Positions 8,186 through 17,118 are shown, counted from the stretch's first letter. The stretch is DNA of 64,000 nt from Streptomyces carminius (GCF_002794255.1 NZ_PGGW01000057.1:72601-136600), one strand, 5' to 3'. A program made the numbers and translations. Notes: generated by a model not told the origin, from the letters alone.

Positions 8186-8617
8186 TCAGTCCAGGACGGC
8201 CAGGGCGTCGATCTCCACCAGCAGCCCGGCGGGCAGCCCGACGTAGACGGTGGTACGGGCCGGGGGCGCCGAGCCGTCGGCGAGGCACTCCGCCAGATGG
8301 GCGTCGTAGAGCGCGTTGAACTCGGCGAAGTGGGCGGTGTCGGTGAGATAGACCCTGATCATCACCACGTCCTCCCAGCCCGCGCCGCCCTCCGCAAGGA
8401 CCGCCCCGACATTGGCCAGGGTCTGCGCGGTCTGCTCGCGCAGCGTCGGTCCGGCCGGGACGGGCGGCCGTCCGGGGCCGGTGGGCAGGAAACCGACCTG
8501 CCCGGCCACCTGGAGGAGGTTCCCCTTGCGCAGGCCGTGCGAGAAACGGGCGGGCGGGGTGGTGTGGGCGGGCGGGTTCACCGCGGTCTTCGCGGCCCTG
8601 CCGGGGGTGTCGCTCAA
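8186..8617 (-). CDS. RidA/YjgF family enamine-imine deaminase
   Basis: A 143-residue protein of the RidA family, which hydrolyses reactive 2-aminoacrylate-type enamines released by PLP dehydratases. Visible family features are GNLLQVAGQVGF (about 31-42), the central EDVVMIRVYLTD, and PARTTVYV with the conserved arginine that binds the substrate carboxylate. The start is a TTG (8617-8615) overlapping the iclR stop (TTGA) with GGAG about 8 nt upstream, so it is translationally coupled. Its presence beside a DSD1-like deaminase makes sense: it would drain the imine intermediate of that reaction. Confidence 0.85.
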   Translation of the reverse strand: MSDTPGRAAKTAVNPPAHTTPPARFSHGLRKGNLLQVAGQVGFLPTGPGRPPVPAGPTLREQTAQTLANVGAVLAEGGAGWEDVVMIRVYLTDTAHFAEFNALYDAHLAECLADGSAPPARTTVYVGLPAGLLVEIDALAVLD

Positions 8618-9414
8618 CGCTGCTCTCCTGTCGGGCTCGTGGTGTCGGTGCGGGTTGCGGTGCCGGTGCCGGGGTCCCGGCCGGAGTACTCGGCGCCGAC
8701 GGCCTCCGCCGTGCGGCGCACCAGCGGCACCAGGCGTATCAGCTCCTCGGCGCCGACGACGGCACCGGGCGCGGAGACGGACAGCGCGGCGACGGCCCGG
8801 CCGTCCGCGCCCCGTACGGGCGCGGCCACGCAGTTGACCGTCTCCTCGTGGCCGCCGAGGTCGGTGGCCCAGCCCTGCTCGCGCACCCGGGCCAGCTCCG
8901 CCAGATAGGCGGCGGCGTCCTTCGTCGAGCGGGCGGTGTGGCGGGGGTAGTCGAGCCGCTCGGCCAGCGCCCGCCGCTCGGGCTCGGGGAGGTCGGCCAG
9001 CAGCACCTTGGCGACGGCGGCGACGGTGATCGCCACCGGCCGGCCGACCCGCGAGTACATCCGCACCGGGTAGCGGCTGTCGACCTTGTCGATGTAGACG
9101 ACCTCGTCCTCCTGCCGGACGGCCAGGTGGACGGTGTGCCCGCAGGCCGCGTTCAGCTCCACCAGCCGGGGGTGGGCGACGGCGCGCACGTCGAGGTTCT
9201 CCACCGCCTCCTGCGCGAGGGCGAACAGCCGCGCCCCCAGCCGGTAGCGCTGGTCGGGCTGGCGGTAGACCAGGCCGTGCCCGTGGAGGGTGCGCAGCAG
9301 GCGCAGGGCGGTGGACTTGTGGACGTCCAGCTCCCGGGCGACCTGCTCCAGTCCGGCCGGCCCCCGGGCCAGCAGCGGCAGGATGCTCAGTGCCCGGTCG
9401 ACGCTCCGGCTCAT
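8614..9414 (-). CDS. IclR-family transcriptional regulator
   Basis: A 266-residue regulator. An N-terminal winged helix-turn-helix (about 3-60; LEQVARELDVHKSTALRLL) is followed by the IclR effector-binding domain (about 75-245; HLAVRQEDEVVYIDKVDS, GWATDLGGHEE). It is encoded 3 bp after the sugar kinase and coupled to ridA. It is the obvious local regulator of the two divergent transcripts. The perfect palindrome at 10578-10596 is its candidate operator. Confidence 0.88.
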   Translation of the reverse strand: MSRSVDRALSILPLLARGPAGLEQVARELDVHKSTALRLLRTLHGHGLVYRQPDQRYRLGARLFALAQEAVENLDVRAVAHPRLVELNAACGHTVHLAVRQEDEVVYIDKVDSRYPVRMYSRVGRPVAITVAAVAKVLLADLPEPERRALAERLDYPRHTARSTKDAAAYLAELARVREQGWATDLGGHEETVNCVAAPVRGADGRAVAALSVSAPGAVVGAEELIRLVPLVRRTAEAVGAEYSGRDPGTGTATRTDTTSPTGEQR

Positions 9415-9417
9415 GGG

Positions 9418-10476
9418 TCAGCCCCTCCGTGCTTCCGGTTCCGGGCCCGGGGACGAATCCCGGCCGCCGCCCGCCGTCCAGCCGGGGGCGAGCCGCAGCC
9501 GCGCCCAGGCCTCCTCGTCGAGGGCGGCCAGCCGGTCGGCGAGGGCGCGGGCGGGCGGTTCGGCGAAGTCCCCGGCGGCGGTGAGCACGGCCGCGGCCGT
9601 CAGATGACCGTGCCGCAGCCGCAGCGGGACGGGCAGTCCGCGCAGGGTCGCCGAGAGGAATCCGGCCGCGAACGCGTCCCCGGCGCCGACGGGGTCGGTG
9701 ACCACCACGGACGGGGCCGGCACCCGGAACTCGCCGTCGGCGGTGTACGCCGTCGCGTCCCGGCCGCTGTCCTTGACCACCAGGACGGCCGGCTCGGGCA
9801 GCAGGAGCCGCAGCCGTCCGGGGTCCGCCACCCCCCAGGCCTCCCGCGCCTCGTCCGCGCCGACGAAGACCAGGTCGCAGCGGCGGGCGAGCGCGGCCGG
9901 CACGGCGGGGTCCCGGCCCCGCCACAGGGCCGGACGGTGGTTGACGTCGAAGGACAGCAGCGGGCGCCCGGGCCGGGGTCCGGTCAGCTCCGTCAGCAGG
10001 GCACGGCAGGAGTCGGAGAGGGCCGCGGTGATCCCGCTGAGGTGGAGCACCCGGCCGGAGTACGCCGTGGCGCGGTCGACGGTGTCCGGGGACATGGCGG
10101 AGGCGGCCGAGCCGGTGCGGTGGTACAGCACCTCGGCCGGCGTACCGGCCGGCCCGTCGCCGGTGCGGAAGTACACGCCGGTGGGGCGGTGCGGATCGCG
10201 CCGTACGGCGGAGACGTCGACCCCGTGGGCGGCGAGCCCGGCCAGCACCCGGTCGCCGAAGCCGTCGGCGCCCAGCCGGCCCACCCAGCGGACCCGGTGC
10301 CCGGCACGGGCCAGCAGGCACGCGACGTTGGACTCGGCCCCTCCGACGCCGCAGGCGAAACGGGCCGCGCCGGCCAGGCCCCCGGGGCCGTCGGACCGCA
10401 GGACGGCCATGGTCTCCCCCAGGCAGACGGCGTCGGCAGGAGCGTCGGCGGGGGTGCCGGCAGGGGGCTGTGTCAT
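9418..10476 (-). CDS. PfkB-family carbohydrate kinase (2-keto-3-deoxygluconate kinase-like)
   Basis: A 352-residue ribokinase-superfamily enzyme. The N-terminal GETMAVL and GGAESNVACLLAR segment is PfkB signature 1. The C-terminal VTDPVGAGDAFAAGF segment is signature 2, containing the catalytic aspartate and the anion hole. The ATG at 10476 follows a weak purine-rich site; the much longer open frame upstream reads through the divergent genes and is not real. It resembles KDG kinases most, but the substrate is unproven. Its place in a D-amino-acid operon is typical of Streptomyces and unexplained biochemically. Confidence 0.85.
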   Translation of the reverse strand: MTQPPAGTPADAPADAVCLGETMAVLRSDGPGGLAGAARFACGVGGAESNVACLLARAGHRVRWVGRLGADGFGDRVLAGLAAHGVDVSAVRRDPHRPTGVYFRTGDGPAGTPAEVLYHRTGSAASAMSPDTVDRATAYSGRVLHLSGITAALSDSCRALLTELTGPRPGRPLLSFDVNHRPALWRGRDPAVPAALARRCDLVFVGADEAREAWGVADPGRLRLLLPEPAVLVVKDSGRDATAYTADGEFRVPAPSVVVTDPVGAGDAFAAGFLSATLRGLPVPLRLRHGHLTAAAVLTAAGDFAEPPARALADRLAALDEEAWARLRLAPGWTAGGGRDSSPGPEPEARRG

Positions 10477-10523
10477 GGCCGGCTCCGTTCCTGGACTGCT
10501 TCCGGACTGCTCCTGGACTGCCG

Positions 10524-10553
10524 TTGACCGGGTGTTCGCCGGGATGCTAGACA
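10524..10553 (+). promoter_or_regulatory. Candidate promoter of the deaminase-deacylase operon
   Basis: TTGACC (10524-10529) and TAGACA (10548-10553) are separated by 18 bp, a fair match to the vegetative Streptomyces consensus. Initiation would fall near 10560, just ahead of the palindrome at 10578. Confidence 0.5.
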
Positions 10554-10577
10554 GCCGTGAGCACATCACGCAATGAG

Positions 10578-10596
10578 CGTTGCACGGAGTGCAACG
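10578..10596. promoter_or_regulatory. Perfect palindrome, candidate IclR operator
   Basis: CGTTGCAC-GGA-GTGCAACG is an exact 8+3+8 inverted repeat in the 165-bp gap between the divergent kinase and deaminase genes. It lies downstream of the proposed rightward start and so could block elongation or initiation. Assignment to the adjacent IclR protein is inference. Confidence 0.6.
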
Positions 10597-10641
10597 GAAG
10601 GCGCCCCCGTCAGCGTCCCCGCCACGGCATCCGGAGGCCCC

Positions 10642-11976
10642 ATGACCGCCGAGCCCACCCCCGGTCCCCCCGCTCCCGCTCCCGACCCGGTCGCCGCCCT
10701 CGCCGGGGAACGGGTCGACCACCGCTTCAAGAGCATGCCCCCGGACGCGGCCGGACTGACCGTGGGCGAGCTCGCCGCCCAGCGGCGCTCCGTCTTCACC
10801 GGCGGCTTCACCACCCCGCTGCTGACCCTCTCGGCCGATGCCCTGGAGCACAACCTGCGGCACCTGGCCGAGTTCTGCGCCCGGCACGGTCTGGCCTTCG
10901 CCCCGCACGGCAAGACCTCGATGTCGCCGCAGCTCTTCCGGCGGCAACTGGACCTGGGCGCCTGGGGCGTCACGGTGGCGGTGCCCTGGCAGGCCCGGGT
11001 CTGCCGGGCCTTCGGGGTGCGGCGGATCTTCCTGGCCAACGAGGTGGTGGACGCCGCCGCGCTGCGCTGGATGGCCGGTGAGCGGGCGGCCGACCCCGGA
11101 GTGCGCTTCGTCTGCTACGTGGACTCGGTGCGCGGGGTGGAGCTGATGGACGCCGCGCTGGGTACCGTCCCGGGCGCCCCTCCTCTCGATGTCGTGGTCG
11201 AACTCGGGGTGCCCGGCGGCCGCACCGGGGTCCGCAGCGCCGGGCAGGCGGCCCGGGTCGCCGAGGCGGTGGCCGCCTCGGCGGCGCTGCGGCTGGTGGG
11301 GGTCGCCGGTTACGAGGGCGAGGTGCCGGACGCCGACGCCGGCCGGGTGCGGGCCTGGCTGCGCTCGCTGACGGCGCTGGCCGCCCGCCTGGACGCGGCG
11401 GGCCGCTTCGCCTCCCTCGGTGCGGGCGAGGAGATCGTGGTGAGCGCGGGCGGCAGCGCCTGGTTCGACGTGGTCGCCGAGGAGTTCGCGGCCCTGCCCG
11501 AGCTGTCCCGGCCGGTGCTGCGGCTGCTGCGCTCGGGCGCGTACGTCTCCCACGACGACGGCCACTACCGGCGGCTGACCCCGTTCAACCGGGTGCCCGG
11601 CGAGGGGTCGCTGCGGCCCGCGTTCCGGCTGTGGGCGCAGGTGGTCTCCCGGCCCGAGCCGCATCTGGCGTTCCTCAACGCGGGCAAGCGGGACGCCTCC
11701 TACGATCTGGGCCTGCCCCAGCCGGTCGCCGTCCGTGCCCCGGACGGCACCGAGCGCGGCGCGGCGGGGCTGGAGGTGGTGAAGCTCTCCGACCAGCACA
11801 CCTTCGTCACCGTCGGGCCGGAGGCGGGTCCCGGTGGCGCGGACGGCGGGCTGGAGGTGGGTGACTGGGTGGCGCTGGGCCTGTCCCACCCCTGCACGGT
11901 CTTCGACCGCTGGCAGCTGATCCCGGTGACCGGTGCGGACGGCACGGTCACCGACCTCGTCCGCACCTTCTTCTGA
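10642..11976 (+). CDS. PLP-dependent amino-acid deaminase (DSD1/D-threonine aldolase fold)
   Basis: A 444-residue fold-type III PLP enzyme related to D-serine dehydratase and D-threonine aldolase. ATG 10642 is chosen for GGAGG at 10633-10637; an in-frame ATG at 10573 would place the start inside the operator. The Schiff-base lysine lies in FAPHGKTSM. The second-metal site of DSD1-like enzymes is suggested by LGLSHPCTVFDRW near the C-terminus. SLGAGEE and YVSHDDGHY fit the phosphate-binding end of the barrel. It would convert a D-amino acid to a 2-oxo acid and ammonia. It is followed 13 bp later by the D-aminoacylase gene, which supplies free D-amino acids. Confidence 0.82.
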   Translation: MTAEPTPGPPAPAPDPVAALAGERVDHRFKSMPPDAAGLTVGELAAQRRSVFTGGFTTPLLTLSADALEHNLRHLAEFCARHGLAFAPHGKTSMSPQLFRRQLDLGAWGVTVAVPWQARVCRAFGVRRIFLANEVVDAAALRWMAGERAADPGVRFVCYVDSVRGVELMDAALGTVPGAPPLDVVVELGVPGGRTGVRSAGQAARVAEAVAASAALRLVGVAGYEGEVPDADAGRVRAWLRSLTALAARLDAAGRFASLGAGEEIVVSAGGSAWFDVVAEEFAALPELSRPVLRLLRSGAYVSHDDGHYRRLTPFNRVPGEGSLRPAFRLWAQVVSRPEPHLAFLNAGKRDASYDLGLPQPVAVRAPDGTERGAAGLEVVKLSDQHTFVTVGPEAGPGGADGGLEVGDWVALGLSHPCTVFDRWQLIPVTGADGTVTDLVRTFF

Positions 11977-11989
11977 GCCGGGCCCGCGG

Positions 11990-13618
11990 ATGGATCTCGT
12001 CCTGCGCGGCGCGACCGTCGCCGACGGCACCGGCGCGCCCCTCTTCCGGGCCGACGCGGGCGTCACCGGCGGCCGGATCGCGGTGCTGCACCGGCCCGGG
12101 GACGGCCGGCCGCGTCCCGGCGGCCGGCGCGTCCTGGACGCCGACGGCCTGGTCCTGGCCCCCGGCTTCGTCGACATGCACGCGCACAGCGACCTGGCGC
12201 TGCTGAGCGACCCCGAGCACTTCGCGAAGGCCGCCCAGGGCGTGACGCTGGAGGTGATCGGCCAGGACGGGCTGTCGTACGCGCCCGTGGACGACCGCAC
12301 CCTGGACCGGGTGCGGCGGACGATCACCGGCTGGCACGGCGACGGCTCGGACGTGGAGTTCACCTGGCACAGCGTCGGGGAGTACCTGGACCGCCTCGAC
12401 GCCGGCACCGCCGTCAACGCCGCCTACCTCGTCCCGCACGGCACGGTGCGGGCGATGGTCGTGGGCTGGGAGGACCGGCCCGCCACGGCCGGGGAGCTGC
12501 GCCGCATGCGGCACCTGGTCGCCGAGGGGCTGGCACAGGGCGCGGTGGGCATGTCCTCGGGTCTGACGTACTCCCCCGGCCGGTACGCCGACGACGCCGA
12601 GCTGACCGGGCTGTGCCGGACGGTGGCGGCGTACGGCGGCTACCACTGCCCGCACCACCGCTCCTACGGCGCGGGCGCGCTTCAGGCCTACGCGCAGATG
12701 GTGGCCGTCGCCCGGGACTCGGGCTGCGCCCTGCACCTGGCGCACGCCACCCTCAACTTCCCCGGCAACGCGGGCCGGGCGCCCGAGCTGCTGGCGCTGC
12801 TGGACGCGGCACTGGCCGACGGGGTGGACGTGACGCTGGACAGCTATCCCTATCTGGCCGGCTGCACCACGCTGGCCGCGCTGCTGCCCGGCTGGGCCTG
12901 TGCGGGCGGCCCGGAGGCGGTCCTGGCGCGGCTGCGGGACGACGGGGTGTGCGAACGCGTCCGGTACGCGATGGAGGTGGCGGGCTCGGACGGCTGCCAC
13001 GGGGTGCCCGTCGACTGGGACACCGTGGAGGTCTCCGGCACCGCCGATCCCGCGCTGGCCGGGTACACGGGCCGGACGGTGGCGCGGTCGGCGGCCGAGC
13101 GCGGCGAGGAGCCGTTCGCGGTGGCCCGGCGCCTGCTGCTGGCCGACCGGCTGGGCACCACGGTGCTCCAGCACGTGGGGCACGAGGAGAACGTCCGGGC
13201 GATCATGCGGCACCGGGTCCACACCGGCGGCAGCGACGGCATCCTCGTCGGCGACCGGCCGCACCCGCGGGCGTACGGCACCTTCCCGCACTACCTGGGC
13301 CGCTACGCGCGGGAGCTGGGGGTGCTGTCGCTCCAGGAGTGCGTGGCGCGTCTGACCGGGCGGCCCGCCGCCCGGCTGCGGCTGCCGGACCGGGGGCTGG
13401 TGCGCGAGGGGTACCGGGCCGACCTGGTGCTGTTCGATCCGGGGACGGTGGCGGCGGGCGCGACGTTCGCCGAGCCGCGCAGGCCCCCGGTGGGCATCCC
13501 GTACGTCCTGGTCGACGGCCGGTTCGTGATCGACGGCGGCCGCCGTACCGACGCGCTGCCGGGCCGCTCGGTGCGGCGTGCCGGGTGGTCCGGCGGTTCC
13601 GGTCAGGCCGCGTCGTAG
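11990..13618 (+). CDS. N-acyl-D-amino-acid deacylase (amidohydrolase)
   Basis: A 542-residue cytoplasmic amidohydrolase. The metal-binding HxH motif appears as GFVDMHAHSDLALL (about 57-70). The C-terminal GGSDGILVGDRPHPRAYGTF segment carries the catalytic aspartate of D-aminoacylases. NMHAYLVPHG-type and YSPGRYADD segments are also typical of the family. It removes acyl groups from N-acyl-D-amino acids and probably feeds the PLP deaminase encoded just upstream. The start is the first ATG after the upstream stop; the Shine-Dalgarno is weak, suggesting coupling. Its 3' end overlaps the convergent PAQR gene by 16 bp. Confidence 0.87.
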   Translation: MDLVLRGATVADGTGAPLFRADAGVTGGRIAVLHRPGDGRPRPGGRRVLDADGLVLAPGFVDMHAHSDLALLSDPEHFAKAAQGVTLEVIGQDGLSYAPVDDRTLDRVRRTITGWHGDGSDVEFTWHSVGEYLDRLDAGTAVNAAYLVPHGTVRAMVVGWEDRPATAGELRRMRHLVAEGLAQGAVGMSSGLTYSPGRYADDAELTGLCRTVAAYGGYHCPHHRSYGAGALQAYAQMVAVARDSGCALHLAHATLNFPGNAGRAPELLALLDAALADGVDVTLDSYPYLAGCTTLAALLPGWACAGGPEAVLARLRDDGVCERVRYAMEVAGSDGCHGVPVDWDTVEVSGTADPALAGYTGRTVARSAAERGEEPFAVARRLLLADRLGTTVLQHVGHEENVRAIMRHRVHTGGSDGILVGDRPHPRAYGTFPHYLGRYARELGVLSLQECVARLTGRPAARLRLPDRGLVREGYRADLVLFDPGTVAAGATFAEPRRPPVGIPYVLVDGRFVIDGGRRTDALPGRSVRRAGWSGGSGQAAS

Positions 13619-14301
13619 GCGACCAGCGAGATCCCCACGTAGTGGAACGCGAAGGCGGCCAGGGTGAGGGAGTGGAAGACCTCGTGGAAGCCGAACCAGC
13701 GCGGTGACGGGTTCGGCTTCTTGATGCCGTAGACGATCCCGCCCGCGCTGTAGAGCAGCCCGCCGGCGACCACGCACACCAGCACGGCGGCCCCGCCCGC
13801 GCGCAGGAAGTCGGGGAGGAAGAACACCGCGGCCCAGCCCATCGCGATGTAGCACGGGGTGTAGAGCCAGCGGGGCGCGCCCACCCAGAAGACCCGGAAG
13901 GCGATACCGGCGACGGCCGCGGTCCAGATGCCCCACAGCAGCACCTGACCGCGGCCGCCGGGGATCAGCAGGATCGTCAGCGGGGTGTAGGTGCCCGCGA
14001 TGATCAGGAAGATGTTCGCGTGGTCCAGGCGGCGGAGCACCGCCTCGGCGCGCGGTCCCCAGTCCCCGCGGTGGTACAGGGCGCTGACGCCGAACAGCAG
14101 ACAGGCCGTCAGCGTGTAGACCGCGCAGGCGGCGCGTCCTCGCGCGGTCTCCGCGAACGCGGTCAGGAAGACGCCGGAGACCAGCACGGCCGGGAACATC
14201 CCGGCGTGCAGCCAGCCCCGCAGCCGGGGTTTGAGGTACTGGGCGGCCCGGTCGGTGGCCTGGTCGAGGGTTCCTGTGTCATCGGGTGCTGCGGCGGTCA
14301 T
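13603..14301 (-). CDS. Hemolysin III / PAQR-family membrane protein
   Basis: A 232-residue protein with seven predicted membrane helices. The family-specific metal-site residues are present: SALYHRG after TM2, RRLDHANIF, and the C-terminal FHEVFHSLTLAAFAFHYVGI with three conserved histidines. PAQR and hemolysin III proteins are zinc-dependent membrane hydrolase-like proteins; the bacterial members influence membrane homeostasis. ATG at 14301 has GAGG just upstream; an alternative ATG lies at 14310. A palindrome sits immediately upstream. Confidence 0.82.
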   Translation of the reverse strand: MTAAAPDDTGTLDQATDRAAQYLKPRLRGWLHAGMFPAVLVSGVFLTAFAETARGRAACAVYTLTACLLFGVSALYHRGDWGPRAEAVLRRLDHANIFLIIAGTYTPLTILLIPGGRGQVLLWGIWTAAVAGIAFRVFWVGAPRWLYTPCYIAMGWAAVFFLPDFLRAGGAAVLVCVVAGGLLYSAGGIVYGIKKPNPSPRWFGFHEVFHSLTLAAFAFHYVGISLVAYDAA

Positions 14302-14313
14302 ACGCCTCATCGT

Positions 14314-14331
14314 ACCTACGTGATCGTAGGT
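14314..14331. promoter_or_regulatory. Palindromic candidate operator upstream of the PAQR gene
   Basis: ACCTACG-TGAT-CGTAGGT is an exact 7+4+7 inverted repeat 13 bp upstream of the PAQR start, in the 322-bp region divergent to pck. The regulator is unknown. Confidence 0.5.
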
Positions 14332-14623
14332 TGCGGTCATGCCGTGGCGTTGCTCACGGCCCGCCGGTCTGGACAGAAGCACCCCGAAAGCGGAGTATCA
14401 AATGAGCGCGACCGGTACCGGATGAGCATGCCGCGGCATCCGGACCGCAGCCCCCAAGGGGTCGCTACGGGAACGGCGGGACGGCAGAACGACCAGCACG
14501 CCGAAGCACCGAAGCGCCGAGAACACCGAGAACAACAGAAATGCGGACACGGGAAACGGATACATGTGCGGTATCCGCCATGTCCACCACAACAACGGAA
14601 AACCCTCAACCTCTGGAGCGATC

Positions 14624-16459
14624 GTGGCGCGCAGTACTGCGGCTCCCGGCAACACCACTCCGACCCGGCACAGGGAACTGACCGCCTGGGTCGACGAGAT
14701 CGCCGCCCTCACCCAACCCGACCGCGTCGTCTGGTGCGACGGCTCGGAGGCGGAGTACGACCGGCTGTGCCGGGAACTGGTCGAGAAGGGCACCTTCACC
14801 GAGCTGGACCCGGTCAAACGTCCCCACTCGTACCACGCCGCCTCCGACCCGAGCGACGTGGCGCGGGTGGAGGACCGGACGTTCATCTGCTCCGAGAAGG
14901 AGGAGGACGCCGGCCCCACCAACAACTGGATGGCACCCGCCGAGATGCGGGAGATCTTCACCGGCGCCGGCGGGCAGGGCGGCCTCTTCCGCGGCTGCAT
15001 GCGCGGCCGCACGATGTACGTCGTCCCCTTCTGCATGGGCCCCCTCGGTTCCCCCCTCTCCGCGCTGGGCGTGGAGCTCACCGACTCCGCCTACGTGGCC
15101 GTCTCCATGCGGACGATGACGCGCATGGGCAGCGCCGTGCTGGCGGAACTGGGCGAGGACGGGGCGTTCGTGAAGGCTGTGCACAGCGTGGGCGCCCCGC
15201 TGGAGCCCGGGCAGGCCGACGTCCCGTGGCCGTGCAACTCCACCAAGTACATCTCCCACTTCCCCGAGACCCGGGAGATCTGGTCCTACGGCTCGGGCTA
15301 CGGCGGCAACGCCCTGCTGGGCAAGAAGTGCTACGCCCTGCGCATCGCCTCGGTGATGGCGCGCGACGAGGGCTGGCTGGCCGAGCACATGCTGGTCCTC
15401 AAGCTCACCCCGCCCCGGGGGGAGTCGAAGTACGTGGCCGCGGCCTTCCCCAGCGCCTGCGGCAAGACCAACCTGGCGATGCTGGAGCCGGGCATCCCCG
15501 GCTGGACGGTCGAGACCATCGGCGACGACATCGCCTGGATGCGCTTCGGCGAGGACGGCCGCCTCTACGCGATCAACCCCGAGGCGGGCTTCTTCGGGGT
15601 GGCGCCGGGCACCGGCGAGCACACCAACGCCAACGCGATGAAGACCCTGTGGGGCAACGCGATCTTCACCAACGTCGCGCTCACCGACGACGGCGACGTG
15701 TGGTGGGAGGGCATGACGGCCGAGCCCCCGGCCCGGCTGACCGACTGGCGGGGCGACGAGTGGACACCGGAGTCCGGCACCCCGGCCGCCCACCCCAACG
15801 CCCGCTTCACCGTGCCGGCCGCGCAGTGCCCGATCATCGCCCCGGAGTGGGAGGACCCGAAGGGCGTGCCGATCTCGGCGATCCTCTTCGGCGGCCGCCG
15901 GGCGAGCGCGGTGCCGCTGGTGACGGAGTCCTTCGACTGGCAGCACGGCGTCTTCCTGGGGGCGAACGTGGCCTCGGAGAAGACCGCGGCGGCCGAGGGC
16001 CGGGTCGGCGAGCTGCGCCGGGACCCGTTCGCCATGCTGCCGTTCTGCGGCTACAACATGGGCGACTACATGGGCCACTGGCTCGAGGTCGGCCGGCAGA
16101 CGGACCCGGAGAAACTGCCGAGGATCTACTACGTGAACTGGTTCCGCAAGAACGACGCGGGCGAGTTCGTGTGGCCGGGCTTCGGTGAGAACAGCCGGGT
16201 GCTGAAGTGGATCGTCGGCCGGCTGAACGGCGAGGCCGGGGGCGTGGAGACCCCCATCGGCACCGTCCCGACCCGGGAGGCCCTGGACACCGCCGGGCTG
16301 GAGCTGCCCGAGGAGGACCTGGACCTGCTGCTGACCGTGGACCGGGAGGTCTGGCGCGAGGAGGCGGCGCTCATCCCCGAGCACCTGAACACCTTCGGCG
16401 ACCACACGCCGAAGGAGCTGTGGGACGAGTACCGCGCCCTGGTCGAGCGGCTGGGCTGA
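14624..16459 (+). CDS. pckG: Phosphoenolpyruvate carboxykinase (GTP)
   Basis: A 611-residue GTP-dependent PEPCK, which decarboxylates and phosphorylates oxaloacetate to PEP for gluconeogenesis. GTG 14624 is preferred because GGAG lies at 14615-14618; the frame is open to 14564. Conserved features are the P-loop [12 protein letters not shown], the metal and substrate segment [11 protein letters not shown], the cysteine-containing active-site loop within it, [21 protein letters not shown], and [10 protein letters not shown]. Length and motifs fit the family fully. It is monocistronic with a strong downstream hairpin. Confidence 0.96.
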   Translation: MARSTAAPGNTTPTRHRELTAWVDEIAALTQPDRVVWCDGSEAEYDRLCRELVEKGTFTELDPVKRPHSYHAASDPSDVARVEDRTFICSEKEEDAGPTNNWMAPAEMREIFTGAGGQGGLFRGCMRGRTMYVVPFCMGPLGSPLSALGVELTDSAYVAVSMRTMTRMGSAVLAELGEDGAFVKAVHSVGAPLEPGQADVPWPCNSTKYISHFPETREIWSYGSGYGGNALLGKKCYALRIASVMARDEGWLAEHMLVLKLTPPRGESKYVAAAFPSACGKTNLAMLEPGIPGWTVETIGDDIAWMRFGEDGRLYAINPEAGFFGVAPGTGEHTNANAMKTLWGNAIFTNVALTDDGDVWWEGMTAEPPARLTDWRGDEWTPESGTPAAHPNARFTVPAAQCPIIAPEWEDPKGVPISAILFGGRRASAVPLVTESFDWQHGVFLGANVASEKTAAAEGRVGELRRDPFAMLPFCGYNMGDYMGHWLEVGRQTDPEKLPRIYYVNWFRKNDAGEFVWPGFGENSRVLKWIVGRLNGEAGGVETPIGTVPTREALDTAGLELPEEDLDLLLTVDREVWREEAALIPEHLNTFGDHTPKELWDEYRALVERLG

Positions 16460-16476
16460 CCTCCGGCCCGCCGCTT

Positions 16477-16520
16477 CCGCCGCCCCGCCGCACACGGTGC
16501 CGTGTGCGGCGGGGCGGCGG
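16477..16520. terminator. Hairpin terminator after pckG
   Basis: Arms of 21 bp (16477-16497 and 16500-16520) are perfectly complementary with only two unpaired central bases, 18 bp after the pckG stop. It also lies between convergent genes. Confidence 0.8.
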
Positions 16521-16553
16521 ACGTACGGGCCGCACCGGTCCGGCCCGGCCCCC

Positions 16554-16600
16554 GTCAGCCGGCCCCGGTCAGCCGGCCCCGGTCAGCCGGCCCCGGTCAG
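16554..16600. repeat. 14-bp tandem repeat (GTCAG at 14-bp steps)
   Basis: GTCAGCCGGCCCCG recurs in tandem from 16554, with GTCAG at 16554, 16568, 16582 and 16596. Each unit carries a leftward TGA, so the array supplies consecutive stop codons at the 3' end of the gene on the minus strand. Confidence 0.75.
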
Positions 16601-17005
16601 GCCGAGCGCCCGGGAGTGCGCCGCCATGCGCTCGGCCGCCAGCTCGGCCGCCTCCTTGTTCGCCCGGGAGGTGGCCACCACCAGCGCCTGCCCGGCGAGG
16701 TTGTGGGCCCTGCGGTGGAGGGCCGCCGTACGGGCGGCGCCCGCCGCGGCGGCGGACGGGGTGGCCCGCAGGGGCGGCCGGCCGCACAGCCGGGTGACCT
16801 CGGCGTCCAGCCGCCGCGCGGCCGTGTCAAGCGCCGGGTGGGGGGTGAGGACGCGGAGCTCGTCGGTCACGGTCAGCAGCGCGGTCAGCTGCCCGGCGAG
16901 CCGGTTGTCCAGCTCCTCCGCGCGGGAGCGGCGGGGGAGACCGCGCCCGGTCCCGGCCTGATCGGCCATGGTGTGGACCGACGGGGTGCGAATCGGTTCG
17001 TACAT
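16583..17005 (-). CDS. Uncharacterised helical protein
   Basis: A 140-residue, mostly alpha-helical protein with Ala/Leu/Arg-rich heptad-like stretches, no signal peptide and no motif I recognise. The ATG at 17005 has AGGAGG 6 nt upstream, a strong indicator of a real gene. It ends inside the tandem repeat. A Fur-family-like inverted repeat lies 34-57 bp upstream, suggesting metal- or peroxide-responsive control, which would make its function worth testing. Confidence 0.6.
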   Translation of the reverse strand: MYEPIRTPSVHTMADQAGTGRGLPRRSRAEELDNRLAGQLTALLTVTDELRVLTPHPALDTAARRLDAEVTRLCGRPPLRATPSAAAAGAARTAALHRRAHNLAGQALVVATSRANKEAAELAAERMAAHSRALGLTGAG

Positions 17006-17038
17006 GGATGGCCTCCTGGCGTTTTCAGGAGACCATCC

Positions 17039-17062
17039 TAACTTGGACTCTGTCTAAAGTTA
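17039..17062. promoter_or_regulatory. Fur/PerR-like inverted repeat
   Basis: On the minus strand the core reads TTAGAC-AGA-GTCCAA inside TAACTT...AAGTTA arms (6 bp exact at the ends). This resembles the operator style of actinobacterial Fur-family repressors such as CatR/FurA. It overlaps a TAGGAT that could be the -10 of the downstream gene. Confidence 0.45.
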
Positions 17063-17118
17063 CCGCCGCTGCGGGACACTCCGTCAGATTTCCCGGTTTC
17101 CCGGTTTCCCGGCGCCTC

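Noticed and set aside
9418-12417. 999-codon minus-strand frame
   Set aside because: Only its C-terminal 352 codons encode the PfkB kinase; the rest is antisense to the deaminase and deacylase genes.
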